A stretch of DNA of 13,786 nucleotides, taken from Alectoria sarmentosa. Its lineage: Eukaryota; Ascomycota; Lecanoromycetes; Lecanorales; Parmeliaceae. Where the stretch lies: assembly GCA_009733775.1 (NCBI GenBank), contig WOGZ01000580.1, positions 1 to 13,786 of the forward strand. The letters run 5' to 3'. The notes under the pieces were generated by a model, which saw only the letters and a program-made list of their open reading frames with translations, did not search any database and had not been told where the DNA came from. The position numbers were made by a program, and so were the translations under genes. Shown here in pieces: positions 8,009-13,786 of this stretch; the stretch's first letter is position 1; each line of letters starts with the position of its first letter.

Positions 8009-8284
8009 TACGGAGACACCAAAAGTCCTGGACGCCAAGACTTCTGCGCAAAAATTTCGGATAACGCCCCTCCTAAAGAGTTGCCTGGACACTGCGCTTA
8101 GAAATGCTTAGGTCGGGTACATTTCCGAAGCACAGCTCAGAGCAGATACCAAAAGAGCACCCTAAATACAATCTAGGCGCTCCATAGAAATACTTCCAGG
8201 GTCCCTCGTAACAGGGCTGTCTTCCGGAGGTAGGGTTAGGGCTGTGACCAGCGCTGTCCAGGACTTTTGGTGTCCACCTCCGTA
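8009..8284. mobile_element. MITE with Tc1/mariner-type terminal inverted repeats
   Basis: The left end (from 8011) reads cggagacaccaaaagtcc and the right end (to 8282) is its inverse with four extra bases (cggag-gtgg-acacc). A core of 18 bases, acaccaaaagtcctggac at 8016-8033, is perfectly inverted at 8256-8273. Both ends are flanked by TA (8009-8010 and 8283-8284), the target duplication made by Tc1/mariner transposases. The caaaagtcctggac core resembles Tc1/mariner ends as I remember them. The 272-bp interior codes for no transposase, so the element would depend on an enzyme from elsewhere. The left end appears to have lost four bases. Confidence 0.75.
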
Positions 8285-8540
8285 CGTCCCAAAGAGGCTT
8301 CATCATAAGACTGAACCTCGAACATCAACTTCTTATATTCTATTCTTTTTAATTCTCTTCGTATCACATACAATATGGTAACAAAATAGATAAATGATTT
8401 TATAGATTCAAATGCGCACTTTCGAATGATCTTATTTTTATGAAACTTGATCCAGCAGTTTCGAACTTTTATGTTAAATGAGATATTTTTTAAAACCCTC
8501 TCAGTCCTCTGATAAGCTTTTTTTTCTCTAAATCCCCTTT

Positions 8541-8714
8541 CCCTCCGGAGCTTTTCGAGGGTATTTGTCGGAGGGGTTGTCGAAGCAAGCTCGAAGTCCC
8601 AGGTATCACACATTTTTATCATATATCATGACTTCGAGCTTGCGAGGACAGTTTCTCCGGCAGGAGCCCTCGGAGAACCCCCGAAGGTAAAGGGGGGTTC
8701 CGGGGGTCTCCCCC
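8541..8714. repeat. Cluster of GC-rich fold-back repeats
   Basis: Four perfect inverted repeats are stacked here: ccctccg 8541-8547 with 8569-8575; gcaagctcgaagtc 8585-8598 with 8630-8643 (14-bp stem, 31-base loop); gaaccccc 8675-8682 with 8693-8700 (8-bp stem, 10-base loop); and ggggg 8702-8706 with 8710-8714. An outer pair, ccccttt at 8534-8540 and aaagggg at about 8689-8695, may close the set. Such clusters mark fold-back elements or GC-rich interspersed repeats. No coding sequence is seen. Confidence 0.7.
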
Positions 8715-8719
8715 AAGCG

Positions 8720-9600
8720 TAAAAAGAACAAGTACTATTGAGAGATCTTCCAAGCTTTCCACTACTCCTATTTGCAAAACCCTTTGCGGGAGCGCAAAAC
8801 TAACAGCCGGCCCCGCAATTTTTTGTTTGAATCATCGTTGTCAGGGAACGGACGTAGGATCAGAATGATGTATGTGTGTCCGATATGAATAGAATTCTAT
8901 CTATGAAGATCTATGTAGGATGGGAAGCATGTATGAGTATGCAGGCAAGTGCCAAGACACGTTAGGCCCGATCGGGCCCCGCATGGATAGGTAGGTGGGA
9001 AGGTAGGATGAAACCATGACATTATCTTTCCCTTCAAATCGCCATGTCCGCATGATTAATGTAATTGAGAAGATGGAGACGTAGATCAAGCGATAGTCTT
9101 GTATCTCCGCATTCCTCTTCTGTAAAATGGGGTGCAATAGAAAAATCGAAAAATCATGAACTTTCTGATGTGTGGGATGTCAAATCCTCGAGGGCTTCAT
9201 CGATCGCAATTTAGGGTCGAATTTCATGAAAATTGGCTCCGGACGTAGTCAACAGATATGTGAACAAAGGGAATCAGGTAGAGAATGGTCTTGAAGTAGG
9301 GGTGTTGAGTGGTGATATCATTCGATTCCATTAAAGTAGAAATTTGAGTTTATGCGCATTCTTTGAAAATTCGAATGAACCTGAACCGTTCAAAAACGCA
9401 AAGTCCGTTGTTTTGTCGAATCGAATGTTGATTGAATTGCGCTAGCTCGATACAGTTAGATTGCGCTTTGAGTGTGATGTCGTTATTATTTGGAGATGTT
9501 GGAGATGATAGGCCGGTGGAGGTCTGAAGCAGGTTTCGGTGTTAGTCTTTCTCAACAGTCTTTTTCTTTCAAGTATTCTTCTTGTTTTTGCATAATGTAT
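8720..9600. other. Right part of island, no gene recognised
   Basis: Balanced composition, falling gradually from about 9540. It contains a small hairpin (tttgcg-ggag-cgcaaa, 8783-8798) and a perfect 14-bp palindrome, ggcccgatcgggcc, at 8965-8978. A 78-codon minus-strand frame (9137-8901) looks like chance. No tRNA, rRNA or conserved protein is seen. Confidence 0.5.
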
Positions 9601-11299
9601 GCTCGTTTATAATCATGTAATCGGTTTTTTAATAGCGAAAGCATTTGTCTTATTAACGTAACTGTTCGAGAAATTCTTTTAAATGTATATTCGTTTTATA
9701 ATATTCTTTTCTTGATTCATTTCTGTTAAAATAACCAAGTTCGTTTCATTTTCCTTATTCGATTGTCGTTGTTACGAGCGTACCCTACATTCTTAATAAA
9801 GCTAACTTTTCTTTGACATCACATTTTTTTAACATTACTCGATTAAACTTAGCGTGACTTGACAGAGGCATTTGTTTTTATATAAATGTTTTCTTTTTAT
9901 ATATATACTTTCTTCTCACTTAATTGTCTTATTTAATATACTTATATAATATAACTTTATATTAATTTTAACATTATAATTAAGTTATTTCATTTACTTC
10001 ATTTATATTAATTAACGAATTTAAAAAATCGTGCTAATAAAGACTTTATCAAAATATAAAAATTATTAAAATATCGTATTTCTAAGTTAGATCACTTATA
10101 ACAATTAAAATTCGAATAATTCGCATTAAAATAATTATTCGTCTCGTTAATAATAACGAGTATAAAGAAAATATTAAAACATTTATTTAATTAACGAATT
10201 AAAAGAAATAATTATATATTATTTTTATATAATTTAAATTAAGACAATATCGATTATATCGTTCGAAAAATTATTATTAAAGATATTCAAATATTTCACG
10301 ACATCATCATCGAATAAAAAATTACGATTTTATAATCTTTTAAAGTTTTCCTTCTTCACTTCGCATTATCAAATTTTCTTATACGAAATCGACGACGATA
10401 TAATAAATATCTTTTATATAAATAACGAAATTAAAAAGACGTTATTCAATTAATATATTGTTTTCACGAAAGTTTAATAAATAAATAAACGATTAAATAA
10501 TATTCTTTGTTGTTTTTTATATACTAAAATCAAATTTCTTTATTATATAAAAATCATTAAACACATTAAATAAGAAATGTTAACACTTTTCTTTATCATA
10601 ATACTTTTTAACATTACATTTTTTGAAATATTTAAATCTCTTTTCTTTTTTTTCTCTTTTCTTTTTTTTTATCGATAATCTTTATCGAAATGAAAAAAAT
10701 AAATCACATTTAAAATCTCTTAAATAAAATCAAATCACGTCGTATTTTAATTATATTTAAAAACTTCGAAATTTTTTCTTAGCATTATAAATTAGATTTA
10801 TAATATATTTTTATCAATAAGCAATTATTATATTAAGCGAAAATTGCATTTAAGAAGTTTCTTGATATGTTGAATTAATTTCGTTTTAAACGAAATAATT
10901 TTCGCGAATTTTGATTTCGTTTTTATAAGATTATTATCGATAAAAATGAGATCATAAAATCTTTATATAAATTTGAACTTATAATTCAATAATCGAATAA
11001 TATCGTTCGTGATTAATAGAAATAAATAACATAATTATAATAAAAAATTAATGTAATGAAATTTCAATCACTGAAAAAAAATTTAAAAAAGGATTTAAAA
11101 AACGAACTTTTTTATAATAAATTCAAGAATCGATTTATATCGAAAAAAAACAAGTTTTTCAAATTATTTAATTTTTTTGTTTTTACGAATGAAAAGAATT
11201 TTATATAAAACGATTAATTTTTCAAAATGAATTACAAGTTTATTATCAATTATAATTAATATTTTATTGTTGAATTTAAGTTAACTTATGTTATTTTTA
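9601..11299. other. AT-rich transition and unassigned block left of the retrotransposon
   Basis: Composition drifts to very AT-rich between 9600 and about 9950, unlike the sharp left boundary near 4465. By position the 5' LTR, primer binding site and early gag of the downstream element should lie here, but I could not delimit an LTR (no second copy in the window) or a PBS. No ORF of interest. Confidence 0.5.
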
Positions 11300-11329
11300 A
11301 ATTAAAAAAAAAGTTTTAAAACAAATTAT

Positions 11330-11965
11330 GAGACGTCGATTAGGAAATTGTTCGAATTTATATTAATTTTATAAAAAAATAATGAATAATTTAATCGATA
11401 TTCACGAAAATTTTGATTAATAAAACAATATTAAATGATAATATAACTCTTTTCAATAAAATATTATATCTTTTATAAAATTTTATATCGACTTTATTCG
11501 ATTTAATCAGATTATCGATAAAATTAAAAATAATATAATACGACATTTACATTTAAAGATTCGTGAAAGTTTATAAAAGAATTAAAACGCATATGAAAGT
11601 TTCAACGAATTGATATTTATTAAAAAGTATTTATGAAAATTAAATAACATTTAGCGTGTTAAATATAAAGAAAAATTTAAACATTTATATTTAAAATTGT
11701 ATTCTTAATAAAAAAATCAATTATTTTAATAACGAAAATCATTCGCATTATAATAACATTTATAAAATTTATTATATCGATTTCATTTATTAAAATTAAA
11801 ATCGAAATCGATATTAGAAAGTTTATATATTATAATTATAATCAAATTAAACACATTAAGCGTGATTGCTCTTAATCGAACAAAAAAATTATTCGAATAT
11901 ATGTTATAAAAATGAATAATGACGACGACGATGATCTAAAAAACTCTTCGAATGATTCGAGAAAA
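11330..11965 (+). pseudogene. gag: gag remnant with CCHC zinc knuckle, broken
   Basis: One frame holds both a capsid-like stretch (FYKILYRLYSI near 11470-11505; NTTFTFKDS then KFIKELKR around 11535-11595) and a nucleocapsid zinc knuckle at 11828-11869. The knuckle reads YYNYNQIKHIKRDC, with the exact CX2CX4HX4C spacing, the His and the last Cys kept, and the first two Cys changed to Tyr (TGT to TAT). The usual Gly before His is Lys (GGA to AAA). Gag packages the element RNA, and the knuckle binds it. After the knuckle comes an Asp-rich stretch (MNNDDDDDL). The many in-frame stops (TAA, TGA) show it is dead. That capsid and knuckle share a frame 330 bases apart supports the reading. Confidence 0.8.
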
Positions 11966-12060
11966 TATTAATCTTTTTCAAAATCATGATAAAAGATAAT
12001 ACGAACGTATATTTAATGAATATTTCAAATAATTTTTTAATACGACGTTTCTTTCGAATA

Positions 12061-12630
12061 ACAATTACGTTATTATTATAAAATCGATAAATAATATTTT
12101 CGAATTTTTTTATAAATTGCGGATGTATTAAAACTTATATTATTATTAATAAAATTATCGTATTTAAAATATGTAAACGCTTATAAATCGAGTCTTATTT
12201 TCTTTTTAAATCAAAATTATTACGAGATTATGATAAAAGATTGTTTAAATATTCTATTATTTATTATCTTTTATTTATTTTAAATATACACGATTATAAA
12301 AAAGAATCTTATTTTATTTTTATCGCTTCATTAAAACAATATGATTTGATTTTCAAAAAATCATAAATGAATAAACATAAAATCGTACTCGATATATTAA
12401 AAGATAAAATGTTATTTATATTTGAACGATATAAACATAACGATAATAAGATATCAACATTTAAAAATTTATCGTTTTTATCAAAAACATTATCTATTGT
12501 TATTACACAACCTTTTAAAATTATTATTAAAAATGAATCGAATAAAAATAATTTCGATATGAATCATTTTAAAGACATTTCAAATAAAAAAAAATCGATA
12601 TTAACATTTAAAGCATTTAAAAAAAAATGA
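12061..12630 (+). pseudogene. pol: pol remnant: end of protease region and linker
   Basis: The frame includes HDYKKESYFIFIASLKQYDL, then IF near 12286-12354, a stop at a former Trp (TAA at 12364-12366), then MNKHKIVLDILKDKMLFI. This matches the end of the gypsy aspartic-protease region (SLKQYDLILGxxWMxxH) and the linker before RT. The Met at 12367 is therefore internal, not a start, although an 87-codon frame begins there. The protease active site (DSGA) was not found with confidence; it should lie near 12061-12110, where two stops interrupt the best frame. The frame shifts by one close to the A-run at 12620-12627. Confidence 0.7.
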
Positions 12631-12812
12631 TCAAAAAACTTGATCTCATCGATATTATTAAAGTTAACGTATCGATTTATTATTATTTAATTCGAAATAA
12701 AGAGAACAAGCTCTTTTCTTTGATAATGAATAAAATTTACGATATTTTTAATAAACCTTTCGAGATTATATTATGATTGCAACGAGATAATCGCATATCG
12801 ATTAATAAATTA

Positions 12813-12851
12813 TGTTTATGCGATTTCGAAATCAAATATAAAAAATGTTAT
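12813..12851 (+). other. SEC-C-like zinc motif inside pol, degraded
   Basis: In the RT frame the codons read CLCDFEIKYKKCY. The SEC-C motif (PF02810) is CxCGSGxKYKKCC with identical spacing. Each difference is one transition: Gly to Asp (GGT to GAT), Ser to Phe (TCC to TTC), Gly to Glu (GGA to GAA), last Cys to Tyr (TGT to TAT). It sits between the protease linker and RT, after ENKLFSLIMNKIYDIFNKP. Confidence 0.6.
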
Positions 12852-13010
12852 AAATTATATATATCGAAGAACGCTTAAATCAATAATATTAAAATTCTCA
12901 TTTTTTAAAATTTTTTTAACAAATTTCTTATAAATTATCATAATTACGTAAATGTTTTTGATAAATTATAAACGAACATATTATTTTCACATCGTTTTTA
13001 TAATTATAAA

Positions 13011-13543
13011 TTGAAATTCGCTGAAAGAATAAACAAAAATTCATTATTTAAAAATCGAATTTATTTATTATCAAATCATAAATTCGAACAAGTCAAAAAA
13101 TATTTAAACGAACATCTGAAAAAAGAATTTATCGTATTTAATTATATTTTATTCGTCTCTCTTATTTTATTTATTGAAAAATCAAATAAAGATTTGCGAT
13201 TTTATATAAACTATCGAAAATTGAACGCTATTATCAAAAGAAATCGATATTTTATTTTATTAATAAATGAGATTTTAATAAAAATATAAGATTGTAAATA
13301 TTTTACACGATTTGATATTATCGTTGTTTTTAATAAATTTCGAATACATTTAAATAACGAAAACTTTATTATATTTATTATATTTTTTAAATCATATAAA
13401 TATCGAATGTTTTCATTTAAATTGATAAATGATTTTATTATTTATTAGTAATACATAAACGACATTCTCTTTAAATATTTAAATGATTTTTATTAAACAT
13501 ATTTAAATAATATTTTTATCTATAACAAAATCAAAAAAAAACA
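13011..13543 (+). pseudogene. pol: pol remnant: Ty3/gypsy reverse transcriptase, broken
   Basis: The frame open at 13011-13289 and its continuation past the TAA give the gypsy RT fingers and palm: RIYLLSNHKFEQVKKYLNEH, LKKEFIVFN (family LKKGFIxPS), LRFYINYRKLNAIIKRNRYF (family LRFCVDYRKLNAITxKNRYP), YFTRFDIIVVFNKFRIH (family YFTKLDLxxAFNxIRI), YKYRMFSFKLIN (family YRVLPFGLTN), YINDILFKYLND, and the catalytic box at 13500-13511, which reads YLNN in place of YLDD. Loss of both catalytic aspartates plus several stops (13287, 13447-13452, 13492) means no activity. The open 92-codon part is a relic, not a gene. RNase H and integrase would lie beyond the window. Confidence 0.9.
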
Positions 13544-13786
13544 CATTTAATATATTTAATTAATTCTTCAAAAGTTATAAAAAATCGATCTATAAATAAA
13601 TATTCTCAAATGCGAATTTCATATATAAAAAATCAAATTTTTAGATTTATTAATATTTATCGATGAATTATGAATAAATTCGATTAAAATATAGATCGTC
13701 GTCGATTGAGCACAATTTATAAATCTAAAATAAATATAAACCTTTATCGACTTTTATAATTTTTATAAAAGATTTATAAAAGATTT
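13544..13786 (+). other. Continuation of pol, unassigned to window end
   Basis: AT-rich sequence following the RT catalytic box with stops in all frames. By position it should encode the RT thumb and connection toward RNase H. I could not match specific blocks. Confidence 0.4.

Larger units (their letters stand above)
11300..13786 (+). mobile_element. RIP-degraded Ty3/gypsy LTR retrotransposon, 5' part
   Basis: The plus strand, read through stops and two frame changes, gives in order: gag capsid-like sequence, a zinc knuckle (11828-11869), the end of the protease region (12310-12400), a SEC-C-like motif (12813-12851) and reverse transcriptase (13011-13543). Protease followed by RT, with RNase H and integrase expected beyond the window, and the motif wording (SLKQYDLIF, YRKLNAI, YINDILF) place it in Ty3/gypsy. 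The 5' limit is set where gag-like sequence becomes recognisable and is not a real terminus. All parts carry stops made by transitions. Confidence 0.88.

Noticed and set aside
7622..8101. 159-codon plus-strand frame
   Set aside because: It runs across the direct repeat and into the MITE, has no recognisable domain, and looks like chance openness.
8236..8622. 128-codon minus-strand frame
   Set aside because: It crosses the MITE end and fold-back cluster; Lys/Ile-rich with no family match.
12367..12630. 87-codon plus-strand frame as a gene
   Set aside because: It is the internal part of a decayed gypsy pol; recognisable pol sequence continues upstream through a former Trp codon, so the Met is not a start.
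13011..13289. 92-codon plus-strand frame as a gene
   Set aside because: It is a stop-free relic of reverse transcriptase; the same frame continues past the TAA with RT motifs.
1..13786. CRISPR array, bacterial operons, tRNA or rRNA genes
   Set aside because: No regular spaced repeats of CRISPR type, no Shine-Dalgarno-linked ORFs and no tRNA T-loop signatures; introns and RIP point to a fungus.

Overview
The window looks like a filamentous ascomycete (Pezizomycotina) chromosome with a two-speed, AT-isochore structure. Two very AT-rich blocks (about 1-4465 and about 9600-13786) flank a base-balanced island (about 4466-9600). The island holds genes with short spliceosomal introns (53-78 nt, GTAAGT or GTAACC donors, CTAAC branch sites). 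The AT blocks are decayed transposons full of transition mutations (Trp to stop, Gln to stop, Cys to Tyr, Gly to Asp/Glu/Lys, Pro to Ser/Phe). That is the mark of repeat-induced point mutation (RIP).

Left arm (1 to at least 2770, minus strand): a Helitron rolling-circle transposon fossil, found by translating through stops. In order from high to low coordinates it shows the Helitron-like N-terminal domain (remnants of the FTCNPKW and FKLKLK blocks), the CSKHFPK/IYRRR block, the KYNAHINVE/KYVYKG block, the EAxWRxFxFxLYNH block, and the region leading into the Pif1-type helicase, which lies beyond position 1. The stretch 2770-4465 is equally AT-rich but unassigned.

Island: two minus-strand genes. 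One is a three-exon, 69-residue conserved-looking small protein (5058-5420). It appears to use a GC-AG first intron, and an in-frame repeat past its stop creates a possible alternative last exon. Upstream of it are three 42-bp-spaced repeats carrying CRE-like boxes. The other is a two-exon alpha/beta hydrolase of 269 residues with an intact Ser-Asp-His triad (6099-6961). The rest of the island (7150-9600) is repeat-rich intergenic DNA: a 62-bp direct repeat, a 16-bp inverted repeat, a Tc1/mariner-type MITE with TA duplications (8009-8284), and a cluster of GC-rich fold-backs (8541-8714).

Right arm (about 11300 to the end, plus strand): a Ty3/gypsy LTR retrotransposon fossil. It shows a Gag zinc knuckle with two of its three cysteines turned to tyrosine, the end of the protease region, an unexpected SEC-C-like zinc motif between protease and reverse transcriptase, and a reverse transcriptase whose catalytic YLDD reads YLNN. 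The element runs off the right edge. No LTR could be delimited, and 9600-11300 is mostly unassigned.

The only intact genes are the two in the island. The transposon reading frames are dead and appear in no long ORF, so they would be missed by ORF-based annotation.
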